This document shows, one piece after another, positions 1-7,621 of a stretch of 12,129 bases of DNA (positions within the stretch are counted from its first letter, which is position 1; the number at the start of each line of letters is the position of its first letter). The position numbers and the translations under genes are program-made. Origin of the DNA: Bacillota bacterium (GTDB lineage: Bacteria; Bacillota; Clostridia; Christensenellales; CAG-138); contig JAEZGQ010000187.1 in NCBI GenBank assembly GCA_023416895.1, positions 1 through 12,129 of the forward strand, read 5' to 3'. The notes under the pieces are model-generated. The model had not been told where the DNA came from, searched no databases, and saw nothing but the letters and a program-made list of their open reading frames with translations.

Positions 1-61
1 CGCCGCCACCGCGCATGTCGCTGGCGGCGGTTGGAAGCTTCCGGGGGCCTTCGCCCCCGAA
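1..61. repeat. cluster of GC-rich inverted repeats
   Basis: Three perfect or near-perfect inverted repeats are packed into the first 60 bases. CGCCGCCA (1-8) pairs with TGGCGGCG (22-29) around a 13-nt loop. GGAAGCTTCC (33-42) is a 10-bp palindrome. CGGGGGC (42-48) pairs with GCCCCCG (53-59) around the loop CTTC. The last is followed by more C and G runs (63-72). No reading frame here can be assigned to a gene. This could be the tail of an upstream transcription unit or one copy of an interspersed intergenic palindrome; one copy cannot decide. The inverted repeats are seen directly; the role is unknown. Confidence 0.5.
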
Positions 62-88
62 TCCCCCAAGGGCTATTTTCCCACTCGG

Positions 89-111
89 GTGGGTTCGTAA
101 CCCGCGTTTTT
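89..111 (+). terminator. possible intrinsic terminator of an upstream unit
   Basis: GTGGGTT (89-95) pairs with AACCCGC (99-105), including one T-G wobble, around a 3-nt loop, giving a 7-bp stem. One G and then five T (107-111) follow. This has the form of a short rho-independent terminator reading in the + direction. It would end transcription of a gene left of the window before the amidase gene starts at 169. The stem is short and the T run modest, so efficiency is uncertain. Confidence 0.45.
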
Positions 112-168
112 CAAATATTCGGGCGGAGGAAAACGTAAACATAACAAAGCGCGTTTGGAGGGGAGAAG

Positions 169-654
169 ATGAGGGAAATCGTATATGACCGCGAGGCTGC
201 CGCGGCCTACGCTAAAAAATGGGCTCTGACAAGAAACCCTGCGTTTTTCAACTTTGAAAATTATGGGGGCGACTGCACCAACTTCTCCTCGCAATGCGTG
301 TTCGCGGGCTGCGGGGTCATGAACTATACGCCCGGTACGGGCTGGTACTACAAATCCTCCTACGATCGTACGCCGTCATGGACGGGCGTACCGTTTTTTT
401 ATACTTTCATGGTCAACAACCGCAGCGTCGGCCCCTACATGCGAGAAGCCACGAGAGCCGATATGAAAATAGGCGACGTGGTACAGCTCGGCACAGCAGA
501 AGGGCGCTTTTACCACACGCCCTTTATCGTAAGGGTGACGCCCGGGGAGATATACGTTGCCACCCATACTTACGATTCGTATATGCGCCCGCTATCAAGC
601 TACATTTACGAAAAGATTCGCTACCTTCATGTAGAGGGCGCGCGCGCATGGTGA
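169..654 (+). CDS. Amidase_6-type (putative amidase domain) protein, no signal peptide
   Basis: A 161-aa protein that is almost entirely one putative amidase domain of the Amidase_6 type, a papain-like cysteine hydrolase fold thought to act on amide bonds, for example in peptidoglycan. Visible hallmarks are the N-terminal YDREAAAAYAKKWALTRNP stretch (residues 6-23) and GGDCTNFSSQC (33-43), whose C36 is the expected nucleophile. YHTPFIV (115-121) follows, with H116 as the likely catalytic histidine. The start is well supported: GGAGG lies at 157-161, 7 nt before ATG, and an in-frame TAA at 142-144 rules out an N-terminal extension, so the lack of a signal peptide or membrane anchor is real. 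In many relatives this domain is the C-terminal part of a longer exported protein. Stand-alone forms of this length also occur in Clostridia, as I recall the family. Substrate and cellular site are unknown. Confidence 0.85.
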   Translation: MREIVYDREAAAAYAKKWALTRNPAFFNFENYGGDCTNFSSQCVFAGCGVMNYTPGTGWYYKSSYDRTPSWTGVPFFYTFMVNNRSVGPYMREATRADMKIGDVVQLGTAEGRFYHTPFIVRVTPGEIYVATHTYDSYMRPLSSYIYEKIRYLHVEGARAW

Positions 655-723
655 CGGTTTTTCGAAGATCACGAAAAATCGTGGCTAAGCGCGCTGTTTG
701 ACTGCTGCAAAAACTCGCTTTTG

Positions 724-752
724 TTGAAAAGAGAAGGGCTTTGTGTTAAAAT
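724..752 (+). promoter_or_regulatory. sigma-A-type promoter for pdp
   Basis: TTGAAA (724-729) and TAAAAT (747-752) are separated by exactly 17 nt. TG at 744-745 forms an extended -10 (TGTTAAAAT). The predicted transcription start is near G759, giving a leader of about 74 nt before the pdp ATG. This also argues against any pdp start upstream of the promoter, such as the in-frame GTG at 743, which lies inside the -10 region. Confidence 0.75.
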
Positions 753-766
753 TTCTTTGCCGCGCA

Positions 767-807
767 GCGCAGCAACGGTTCCGCGCCGTTGGCTGCGCGC
801 GTTTTTT
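767..807 (+). terminator. terminator-like hairpin in the pdp leader
   Basis: GCGCAGCAACGG (767-778) pairs with CCGTTGGCTGCGC (786-798) around a 7-nt loop, giving 12 base pairs with one bulged G (791). GCG and then six T (802-807) follow, so the element resembles an intrinsic terminator. It lies between the predicted transcription start (about 759) and the ribosome binding site (820-824). It could terminate read-through from the amidase gene, act as an attenuator of pdp, or be a stabilising 5' hairpin. The 3-nt gap between stem and T run makes it imperfect as a terminator. Confidence 0.5.
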
Positions 808-832
808 AAACGAACAAACGGAGGGTTTTTTA

Positions 833-2146
833 ATGCGCATGGTCGATCTTATCGAGGCGAAGCGCCTCGGGCGTGAACATACGGAAGAAGATATTGAATT
901 TATCATAAAGGGTTTTACAAACGGACAGGTGCCGGATTATCAAATGTCCGCTTGGATGATGGCGGTGTGCTTACAGGGCATGACGGAGAGAGAAACCTCC
1001 ATGCTCACCATGGCCATGAAGGATTCCGGCAGCACCGTGGACCTTTCCGACCTTCCGGGCGTGAAGGTCGATAAGCATTCCACCGGCGGCGTGGGCGATA
1101 CCACAACCCTCGTCATCGGCCCGCTCGTCGCTGCGTGCGGCGGCACGGTGGCAAAAATGTCAGGTCGCGGGCTTGGGCATACGGGCGGCACCCTCGACAA
1201 GCTTGAATCTGTTCCCGGGCTAAGAATCGGCGTTTCCGAGGAGCGGTTCAAGCAAATCGTGCGTGAAAATGGCGTGTGCGTAATCGGCCAAACCGAAGGG
1301 CTTGTACCGGCGGACAAAAAAATGTACCAGCTTCGGGATGTAACGAACACCGTGCAGAGCGTACCGCTCATCGCCTCGAGCGTGATGTCAAAAAAACTCG
1401 CTGCGGGCACGGACGCCATCGTGCTCGACGTAAAAACGGGCAGCGGTGCCTTTATGCAAACGCCGGATGAGGCACGCGCGCTTGCGCGCACCATGGTAAA
1501 AATCGGCGCGCTGTTGAACAAGAAAACCGTCGCCATCATTACAGATATGAACCAGCCCTTAGGGCTTTCCGTGGGAAACGGGCTTGAAATGCGCGAGGCC
1601 ATCGAGCTTCTTTCGGGGAAAATTCCCGAGAGCGACCCGCTGTACGCCGTTTGTATGCTCCTTGCATCGCACATGCTTATGGTATCGGGCCTTGCAGAAA
1701 ACGAAGCCGAGGCGAAAGAGAAGCTTACGCGCGCGCTTGTAAGCGGAGAAGGGTTAAAGCGGCTGGAAGGCATGCTCAAGGCGCTCGGTGGTGACACCGC
1801 CTGCATCAAAGACCCGGACGTTCTCTGCAGCGTCAAGCGTAAACTGCCCGTAACGCTTTTTGATGAGGGCTACATTCACGCCATGCACGCCGAGCGCATC
1901 GGCATAGCCGCACAAATCCTCGGCGCGGGCCGCGAACAAAAAGGCGACCCCATCGACTACGCCGTGGGGCTTGTGATGCACAAGCGCACGGGCGACCGCG
2001 TGGAAAAGGGCGAGAGCGTCGCCACGTTTTATGTAAACGCCGAAGAACGACTTGAAGAAGCGCTGGAAGTGTTTCGGAGCGCCTTTGTGCTCGGTACAGA
2101 GAAGCCCGCACATGCGCCCATGGTATACGACGTGATTACCGCCTGA
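833..2146 (+). CDS. pdp: pyrimidine-nucleoside phosphorylase
   Basis: A 437-aa enzyme that reversibly phosphorolyses uridine, thymidine and deoxyuridine to the base plus (deoxy)ribose-1-phosphate in pyrimidine salvage, in the cytoplasm. The length matches the family (about 430-440 aa). The phosphate-binding KHSTGGVGDT is at residues 81-90. The thymidine/pyrimidine phosphorylase signature SGRGLGHTGGTLDKLE is at 110-125. Base-binding residues lie in YQLRDVTNTVQSVPLIASSVMSKK (165-188), where R168, S183 and K187 match the known active site. The N-terminus starts MRMVDLIEAKRLG, close to Bacillus Pdp, and broad-specificity Pdp is a better guess than thymidine-only DeoA. The ATG at 833 is chosen because GGAGG (820-824) precedes it by 8 nt and family similarity begins there. 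An in-frame extension back to 743 would run through the promoter. No deo or cdd partner genes are visible nearby. Confidence 0.95.
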   Translation: MRMVDLIEAKRLGREHTEEDIEFIIKGFTNGQVPDYQMSAWMMAVCLQGMTERETSMLTMAMKDSGSTVDLSDLPGVKVDKHSTGGVGDTTTLVIGPLVAACGGTVAKMSGRGLGHTGGTLDKLESVPGLRIGVSEERFKQIVRENGVCVIGQTEGLVPADKKMYQLRDVTNTVQSVPLIASSVMSKKLAAGTDAIVLDVKTGSGAFMQTPDEARALARTMVKIGALLNKKTVAIITDMNQPLGLSVGNGLEMREAIELLSGKIPESDPLYAVCMLLASHMLMVSGLAENEAEAKEKLTRALVSGEGLKRLEGMLKALGGDTACIKDPDVLCSVKRKLPVTLFDEGYIHAMHAERIGIAAQILGAGREQKGDPIDYAVGLVMHKRTGDRVEKGESVATFYVNAEERLEEALEVFRSAFVLGTEKPAHAPMVYDVITA

Positions 2147-2231
2147 GAAGAAAACATTGTTCACGGAGTGTTTTGTTTACATACGGTCCGGCGCGTGCCA
2201 AAATTGACAAAAGAAAAGTAGGAGCAAAGCC

Positions 2232-4802
2232 ATGCAAAAGCTTATCGCGATCGACGGAAACAGCCTGATGCACCGCGCGTACTGGGCGCTTCCCTCCATG
2301 ACGGCAAAAACCGGCGTGCCCACAGGCGCGATTTTCGGCTTTGTGAACATGCTTCTAAAGCTTTTGCAGTACGAGCCGAGTCACCTTGTGGTAGCATTTG
2401 ACATGCACGCTCCCACCTTCCGCCACGAGGAGTACGACGAGTACAAGGCCGGAAGGCGAGAAACGCCCGACGACCTTCGCGCGCAGTTCCCGCTCGTTAA
2501 AGAGCTGCTTACAAAAATGGGCATCGCCGTGTGCGAGTGTGAGCGCTACGAAGCGGACGACATCATCGGCACCTACGCGCGCCTGGCGAACGAAAAGGGC
2601 ATAGACGCGCTTTTGGTTACGGGGGACCGCGACGCGCTCCAGCTTGTAAGCGCAAAAACCCATGTGCTCATGACCAAGAAAGGTATTACCGATACCGTTG
2701 AATACGACGAGGCTACGCTTTTTGAGCAATACGGCCTGAAGCCCGCCCAGATGGTGGACTTGAAGGGGCTTATGGGCGACAGTTCCGACCATTTGCCCGG
2801 CATCCCGGGCGTGGGCGAAAAAACCGCCCTAAAGCTTTTGCAAAAATACGGAACGCTCGAGGAAACGCTAAAACGCGCGGATGAGGAATCCGGCGCGCTT
2901 CGCACAAAGCTTACGGAAAACGCAGAGCTTGGGCGTATGAGCTATCGGCTCGGCTCCATCCACACCGATGCGCCGGTATGTACGCCTCTTGAAGGCTGCT
3001 CTTTTGCCCCTGCGCAAATGGCGCAGGCCGCGCCCATGATGCACGAGCTTGAATTAAGAAGCCTTATTTCGCGCCTGCCGCATGGCGGCGCGAGCGTAGC
3101 CGCCGCGTCGGGTGAAGCGGCTCGCGAGGTCGTAACGCATAAGGTAAGCGACTTAGCGGCTCTCCAAGCTCTTTCTCAAGCGCTCAAAGCCGCAAAGAAG
3201 GTGGCGTTGTATGCGGATGGCGCGTTGTTTGCCGCAGCAAGCGAGGCAGAGCAGTATGAGATCGTTTTGAGCGCTACGCTTTTTGAGGCGGGGCTTGATG
3301 AGGCGCAGGTGATGGATGCCTTCAAGCCTGTGTTTGAAAGCGAACAAACGCAAAAGCTGTTTTTCGATTCCAAACGGTTCTTGCACCTCGCCGCGCGCCA
3401 CGGTACGGTGATCAAAGGAGCGTATTTCGACGCGATGATCGCCGATTATCTTCTCCACGCCATCCACCCGGCGGATTCTTTAAAAACCTTATGCGCCGAA
3501 CGGCTCGGCATCCAAACGCCCGCCGCGTGCGCACTTTTTAGGCTCGAACGGGAAATGCTTGAGGAGCTTAAGGAAAAGGAGCTTCTTTCGCTTTACCAAA
3601 CGGTGGAGCTGCCCCTCACGCGTGTGCTTTTTGACATGGAGCGCACGGGCTTCCGCGTGGATCTTGGCGCTTTGAAGGAGCTTGGGGATTCGTTTGCTTC
3701 CCGCATTTCTTCGCTGGAGGAAAGCATTTATGAGCATGCCGGTTCGCGCTTCAATATCCTTTCTCCTAAGCAGCTTGGGACGGTGCTTTTTGACACGCTC
3801 GGGCTGCCCGCGCTAAAAAAGAACAAATCCGGTTATTCCACCGATGCGGAAACGCTTGAGGCGCTTGAAGATAAGCACCCCATCGTAAAATACATCACGG
3901 AATACCGTTTTTTATCAAAACTTAAAAGCACCTTCATCGACGGGCTTTTAACGTTGACGGATTCAAAAACGGGCCGCGTACACACAAGCTTTAATCAAAA
4001 CGTAGCGGCCACCGGGCGCATTTCAAGCACAGAGCCGAACCTCCAGAACATTCCCGTACGCACGGAGGTGGGACGTGAAATCAGAAAAGCGTTTGTTGCA
4101 AGCGAGGGAAATGTGCTCGTAGGGGCGGACTATTCGCAGATCGAGCTAAGGCTTCTTGCGCACATGAGCGGCGACGAGCGTATGATAAGCGCCTTCCTTG
4201 ACGGGGCGGACATTCACGCCCGCACGGCGTCGGAGGTGTTCGGCGTGCCGTTTGAACAGGTAACGGCGCAGCAGCGAAGTGCCGCAAAGGCGGTCAACTT
4301 CGGCATCGTGTACGGCATCAGCGACTTTGGTCTTGCCAAAAACTTGGGCGTCACGCGCAAGCAGGCGGGTGACTATATCAAAATGTACCTCGACCGTTAC
4401 AGCGGCGTACGCGCCTATATGCAAGGCGCCGTGGAGGAAGGGAAGCGCTTGGGTTATGTGAAAACCCTTATGGGCAGGCGCAGGGAACTTCCGGAGCTTC
4501 AATCCTCCAACTACAACACCCGCTCCTTTGGCGAGCGCGTGGCCATGAACATGCCGCTTCAAGGGACTGCGGCGGACATCATCAAGCTTGCCATGGTGCG
4601 CGTGTACGAGGCGCTTCAAAATGAAGGGCTCAAAGCAAAGCTTATCTTGCAAATCCACGACGAACTCATCATCGACGCGCCTGTTGAAGAAGCCGCGCGC
4701 GCGGGTGAAATCCTCCGCGCGTGCATGCAGGACGCCATGCGCCTAAGCGTTCCGCTTCTGGCGGATGTACGCACCGGCCACAGCTGGTTCGACACCAAGT
4801 AG
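2232..4802 (+). CDS. polA: DNA polymerase I, proofreading domain degenerate
   Basis: An 856-aa family A DNA polymerase for Okazaki-fragment maturation and gap repair. The 5' nuclease domain (about 1-285) has AIDGNSLMHRAY (6-17), YEADDIIG (106-113), TGDRDALQL (130-138) and the helix-hairpin-helix GIPGVGEKTA (190-199). The polymerase domain has motif A GADYSQIELR (631-640, catalytic D633). Motif B has R682, K686, F690 and Y694, the E. coli K758/F762/Y766 equivalents being conserved. Motif C is QIHDE (807-811). The middle exonuclease-like domain (about 298-470) lacks the catalytic carboxylates. By my hand alignment the first DxE becomes YAD (327-329), the second Asp becomes F383, and no YxxxD is found near 440-455, as in Bst and Taq polymerases. 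Proofreading is therefore probably absent. ATG at 2232 has AGGAG at 2220-2224. coaE follows after 7 nt, suggesting cotranscription. Confidence 0.97.
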   Translation: MQKLIAIDGNSLMHRAYWALPSMTAKTGVPTGAIFGFVNMLLKLLQYEPSHLVVAFDMHAPTFRHEEYDEYKAGRRETPDDLRAQFPLVKELLTKMGIAVCECERYEADDIIGTYARLANEKGIDALLVTGDRDALQLVSAKTHVLMTKKGITDTVEYDEATLFEQYGLKPAQMVDLKGLMGDSSDHLPGIPGVGEKTALKLLQKYGTLEETLKRADEESGALRTKLTENAELGRMSYRLGSIHTDAPVCTPLEGCSFAPAQMAQAAPMMHELELRSLISRLPHGGASVAAASGEAAREVVTHKVSDLAALQALSQALKAAKKVALYADGALFAAASEAEQYEIVLSATLFEAGLDEAQVMDAFKPVFESEQTQKLFFDSKRFLHLAARHGTVIKGAYFDAMIADYLLHAIHPADSLKTLCAERLGIQTPAACALFRLEREMLEELKEKELLSLYQTVELPLTRVLFDMERTGFRVDLGALKELGDSFASRISSLEESIYEHAGSRFNILSPKQLGTVLFDTLGLPALKKNKSGYSTDAETLEALEDKHPIVKYITEYRFLSKLKSTFIDGLLTLTDSKTGRVHTSFNQNVAATGRISSTEPNLQNIPVRTEVGREIRKAFVASEGNVLVGADYSQIELRLLAHMSGDERMISAFLDGADIHARTASEVFGVPFEQVTAQQRSAAKAVNFGIVYGISDFGLAKNLGVTRKQAGDYIKMYLDRYSGVRAYMQGAVEEGKRLGYVKTLMGRRRELPELQSSNYNTRSFGERVAMNMPLQGTAADIIKLAMVRVYEALQNEGLKAKLILQIHDELIIDAPVEEAARAGEILRACMQDAMRLSVPLLADVRTGHSWFDTK

Positions 4803-4809
4803 GTAAGGT

Positions 4810-5418
4810 ATGTTGATCGGTTTAACGGGCTCCATCGGCGCGGGAAAATCCACCGTCGCGGCACGGCTCAAGGCGCTTGGCGCTTATGTAATCGACGCGG
4901 ACGAAGTCGCGCGCGAGGTTTCCTCACGTGGCTCGGAAGGCCTAAGGGAGATTGTTTCCGCCTTCGGCGAGGGCGTGCTTCAAGCTGACGGTGCGCTTGA
5001 CCGAAAAAAGCTCGCAGCCATCGTGTTCGCGGAGGAGGAAAAGCGCCTTGCGCTCAACGCCGTTTTGCACCCGCGTATTTTACACGCCATGCGCAAACGC
5101 GCGGCTGAGGTGCTTGCGGCCAAGAAAACCGCCATCGTCGTTTACGACATGCCGCTTTTGATTGAAACGGGCGAGCATGCGCGTGTGGATTCGGTGTGGC
5201 TTGTTACCGCAAGCGACGAAACGCGCATCGCGCGCGTGATGGCACGGGATGCTTGTACGCGAGATGAAGCGCGCCGTCGCATCGCCGCGCAGATGCCGCA
5301 AGAGGAAAAACGCGCCTACGCGCATGAAATCATCGACAATTCCGGCAATCTTAACGCCTTACACGCGCGCGTCGACGCGCTTTATGAAACATCAAAGGGG
5401 CAGTATGGCGAAACGTAA
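4810..5418 (+). CDS. coaE: dephospho-CoA kinase
   Basis: A 202-aa cytoplasmic P-loop kinase that phosphorylates the 3'-hydroxyl of dephospho-CoA, the last step of coenzyme A synthesis. The length is normal for CoaE (about 200 aa). Walker A GSIGAGKS is at residues 7-14. The DADEVAREV segment (29-37) carries the conserved acidic residues near the substrate site. VVYDMPLLIETG (110-121) matches the conserved PLLxE region. RDEARRRIAAQMPQEEKRAYA (151-171) is the lid/CoA-binding region, followed by the typical IIDNSG (174-179). The start lies 7 nt after the polA stop, with AGG at 4801-4803 as a weak ribosome site, so translation may be coupled to polA. Its last 14 nt overlap the next gene. Confidence 0.95.
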   Translation: MLIGLTGSIGAGKSTVAARLKALGAYVIDADEVAREVSSRGSEGLREIVSAFGEGVLQADGALDRKKLAAIVFAEEEKRLALNAVLHPRILHAMRKRAAEVLAAKKTAIVVYDMPLLIETGEHARVDSVWLVTASDETRIARVMARDACTRDEARRRIAAQMPQEEKRAYAHEIIDNSGNLNALHARVDALYETSKGQYGET

Positions 5419-5998
5419 AAAGGCCAATTTCACACGGGTGATCCTCATCGGGCTTGCGCTGGCGGTGCTTTTGTCAGTGGCGGCGTTTTTCGTTTCGCGC
5501 GTGCTTGAAAAACGCACCTACGCGCTTTTGTACGCGGAGGAAATCAAAAAGCATGCCGACGATTATGCATTAAGCCGTTACCTTGTTGCGGCGGTGATTC
5601 ATTGCGAAAGCAGCAACGATAAGGACGCACGCTCATACCGCGGTGCCCTTGGGCTGATGCAGATCATGCCAGAAACCGGCGCATGGATTGCGGAAAAGCT
5701 TGGGGTGGAGAACTTCACCGAGGATATGCTTTTGGAGCCTGAACTGAACATACGCTTCGGCTGCTGGTACCTTTCCTTTCTCGCCAAGCGCTACGACGAT
5801 TTAACAAAGGTGCTCGCCGCGTACAACGCGGGGCCGGGCAATGTAGAAAAATGGCTTAACGACCCCGCCTATGCTTCGGAAGGGCAGCTTGTAAGCATTC
5901 CCTTTGAGGAAACGAGCAATTATGTGGAGAAGGTATCCCAAGCCATAAAGAAGTACGAGGAGCTTTATGAACGAGAGCTTAGCGACAACGAACCATAA
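5405..5998 (+). CDS. membrane-anchored soluble-type lytic transglycosylase (SLT domain)
   Basis: A 197-aa peptidoglycan lytic transglycosylase, which cleaves the MurNAc-GlcNAc bond with formation of 1,6-anhydro-MurNAc. Residues 1-11 are basic, then a single hydrophobic segment (about 12-31) anchors the protein with its domain outside. The SLT fold (about 50-185) shows IHCESS (65-70), where E68 is the catalytic glutamate. GALGLMQIMPETG (80-92) and AAYNAGPGNVEKW (138-150) are the other two hallmark motifs. The start at 5405 is chosen over an in-frame GTG-type start at 5249 because hydrophobic-anchor similarity begins here and AAGGGG lies just upstream. The gene overlaps the coaE stop by 14 nt and the next gene by 32 nt, pointing to translational coupling in the polA-coaE run. 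Confidence 0.93.
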   Translation: MAKRKKANFTRVILIGLALAVLLSVAAFFVSRVLEKRTYALLYAEEIKKHADDYALSRYLVAAVIHCESSNDKDARSYRGALGLMQIMPETGAWIAEKLGVENFTEDMLLEPELNIRFGCWYLSFLAKRYDDLTKVLAAYNAGPGNVEKWLNDPAYASEGQLVSIPFEETSNYVEKVSQAIKKYEELYERELSDNEP

Positions 5999-7610
5999 AC
6001 AATTGAAACGTGTTTTGGCGCTTTGTCTTGTGCTTGTTGCGGCGTTTTCCTCCGTTTCGTGCGCGAAGACGGAGCAACCGCAGGAAACGCCGATCGTTCT
6101 CCCTACGCCTACACCCGCGCCCGTCCCTGCGCAGGGCGGGGAGATCACGCTTCCTATGCCGACGAACGCGGATCTTTTGGACCCGCTTCTTGTAAATACC
6201 GAGGAAATGCTCAACGTGTTCTCGCTTATTTTCGAGGGGCTTTTGAGCGTGGATCAAACGAGCGTGCTCACGGCGGGGCTTGCGGAAACCTGGTCGGCCG
6301 ACGAAACGGGCAGGGTATGGACGGTGAAGCTTCGAAACAGCGCGCGCTGGCACGACAACAACGAAAAAGTGACCGCTGCGGATGTAAAATACACCTACGA
6401 TAGAGTGAAGAGCATGGCATCGTCTTACTACGCCTACCATGCCGCCAAAATAGAAAGCGTGGATGTGCTGGACGATTACACCGTGCGCTTTACCATGAAA
6501 AAAGCGGGTCTGTCGTCGCTTTATGCGCTTACGGTGCCCGTTATGCGGGCGGATTCCGCCTCCGCGTCGGTACCTGTCGGCACAGGGCCGTTTCAGGTAA
6601 CGGCCCTCACCGGTGAGCGGATTGAGCTTTCGGCGAACGAAAATTGGTGGAAGCAGCGGCCGTACCTCGACAAAATCACCTTCCTCGCACGCGACAACAA
6701 CGAAACCGCTCTCGCCTCCTATGCGGCGGGCCAGCTTGATATGGTGCCGACCTCCGCCGTTACGGCGGGCAAGTACCGCGAGGAGGGCATTACCACCGTT
6801 TACGATATCCTCACCCAAAATGCGGAGATTTTGTTTTTCAACAGCTCCAACGCCGCCCTTCAGGATATCAACGTCCGCAAGGCGCTTGCCTGCGGGATCG
6901 ATCGAGGCACCATCATCACCAACATTTATATGAACCGCGCGCAGGCCTGCGACGTGCCTTTTGCGCCGGACTCATGGCTTTATGACTCCTCCTCGAAGGT
7001 GTACGACTATGACCCCGACCGCGCGCTTTCGCTGCTTTTAGAATCGGGCTACAAGGATGCGGACGGCGATGGCTATTTGGAGCAAAGCGGCATGCGCTAC
7101 GAGGAGCTGAAGTTTACGCTGCTCGTGACCGATACCGCCGACAACCTTCGCGAAGGCGCCGCAAACGAGATCGCCGCGCAGCTTGAAAAGCTCGGTATCC
7201 AAATTGAAGTCGTGGCCGCGCCGTATTCTTTGACCGAAGCCGACAATGATTTTTTAAAGAAGCTTTCTTCAGGCGAGTTCGACCTTGCGCTGTGCGGCTT
7301 CAATCTCGCGCGTGACGGCATTGTTTCGCAGTTTGTGGACGCAAACGGCAGCCTGAATTACGGCGGGTTTTCAAGCGACAAACTCACAACCCTTGCTCAA
7401 GCTGTGGTAACCGCCGCGGATGAAACGGCCTACCGCAGCGCGGCAAGCGCCGTGCAGCAGCAATTCGTGCAGGAGCTTCCGTTCCTTACGCTGTATTTCA
7501 GGCTCAACAGCATCGTGTACGATTCCGCCATTCAGGGTGTAAGCGGCATACGGGAGCCTGATACGCTTCGCACGGTGGACAAGTGGTACCTCTATACCCA
7601 AAGCAACTGA
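5967..7610 (+). CDS. OppA/DppA-type substrate-binding protein (SBP_bac_5), probable lipoprotein
   Basis: A 547-aa extracytoplasmic solute-binding protein of the peptide/nickel ABC transporter family (family 5). The N-terminus has basic residues (11-15), a hydrophobic core (16-28) and a probable lipid-attachment cysteine C32 in SVSC. The -3 residue is Ser rather than the usual Leu or Val, so the lipobox is marginal. A Pro/Thr linker (about 46-57) leads to the binding domain. GLLSVDQTSVLTAGLAETW (91-109) and the following WTVKLRNSARWHDN are classic family 5 sequence. A KDADGDGYLEQSG-type loop lies further on, as often seen in this family. GAGGAG (5957-5962) sits 4 nt before ATG. No permease or ATPase genes accompany it within the window, so it must share a transporter encoded elsewhere or act as a sensor or chaperone. 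Peptides are the likeliest ligand but this is not shown. Confidence 0.92.
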   Translation: MNESLATTNHKQLKRVLALCLVLVAAFSSVSCAKTEQPQETPIVLPTPTPAPVPAQGGEITLPMPTNADLLDPLLVNTEEMLNVFSLIFEGLLSVDQTSVLTAGLAETWSADETGRVWTVKLRNSARWHDNNEKVTAADVKYTYDRVKSMASSYYAYHAAKIESVDVLDDYTVRFTMKKAGLSSLYALTVPVMRADSASASVPVGTGPFQVTALTGERIELSANENWWKQRPYLDKITFLARDNNETALASYAAGQLDMVPTSAVTAGKYREEGITTVYDILTQNAEILFFNSSNAALQDINVRKALACGIDRGTIITNIYMNRAQACDVPFAPDSWLYDSSSKVYDYDPDRALSLLLESGYKDADGDGYLEQSGMRYEELKFTLLVTDTADNLREGAANEIAAQLEKLGIQIEVVAAPYSLTEADNDFLKKLSSGEFDLALCGFNLARDGIVSQFVDANGSLNYGGFSSDKLTTLAQAVVTAADETAYRSAASAVQQQFVQELPFLTLYFRLNSIVYDSAIQGVSGIREPDTLRTVDKWYLYTQSN

Positions 7611-7612
7611 CA

Positions 7613-7621
7613 TGCTATACT
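7613..7621 (+). promoter_or_regulatory. extended -10 promoter candidate for lspA
   Basis: TGCTATACT combines a TG extension (7613-7614) with a good -10 hexamer TATACT (7616-7621), directly after the stop codon of the substrate-binding protein gene. No recognisable -35 is found at the normal spacing, as is tolerated for extended -10 promoters. The predicted start is near 7628, leaving a leader of about 110 nt before lspA. Confidence 0.5.

Noticed and set aside
670..683. Small hairpin CACGA/TCGTG after the amidase gene
   Set aside because: Five base pairs with no T run; not a terminator by itself.
743..832. In-frame GTG upstream extension of pdp by 30 codons
   Set aside because: It starts inside the predicted -10 region, lacks a ribosome site and adds sequence unlike the family; the ATG at 833 has a good Shine-Dalgarno.
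940..1836. A 298-codon open frame on the - strand opposite pdp, with similar long antisense frames at 5979-6818, 8344-9174 and 10534-11148
   Set aside because: Each lies fully opposite a gene of clear family, with no ribosome site or recognisable protein; codon bias of a GC-rich genome explains them.
2157..2209. Possible promoter for polA: TTGTTC (2157-2162) with TACATA (2178-2183), and a TTGACA at 2204-2209
   Set aside because: The first pair has only a 15-nt spacer and poor matches; the TTGACA would place its -10 over the polA start codon. polA may be read from the pdp promoter.
5249..5404. Longer N-terminus for the lytic transglycosylase
   Set aside because: It overlaps coaE in another frame, lacks a ribosome site and adds an Arg-rich stretch before an otherwise normal membrane anchor.
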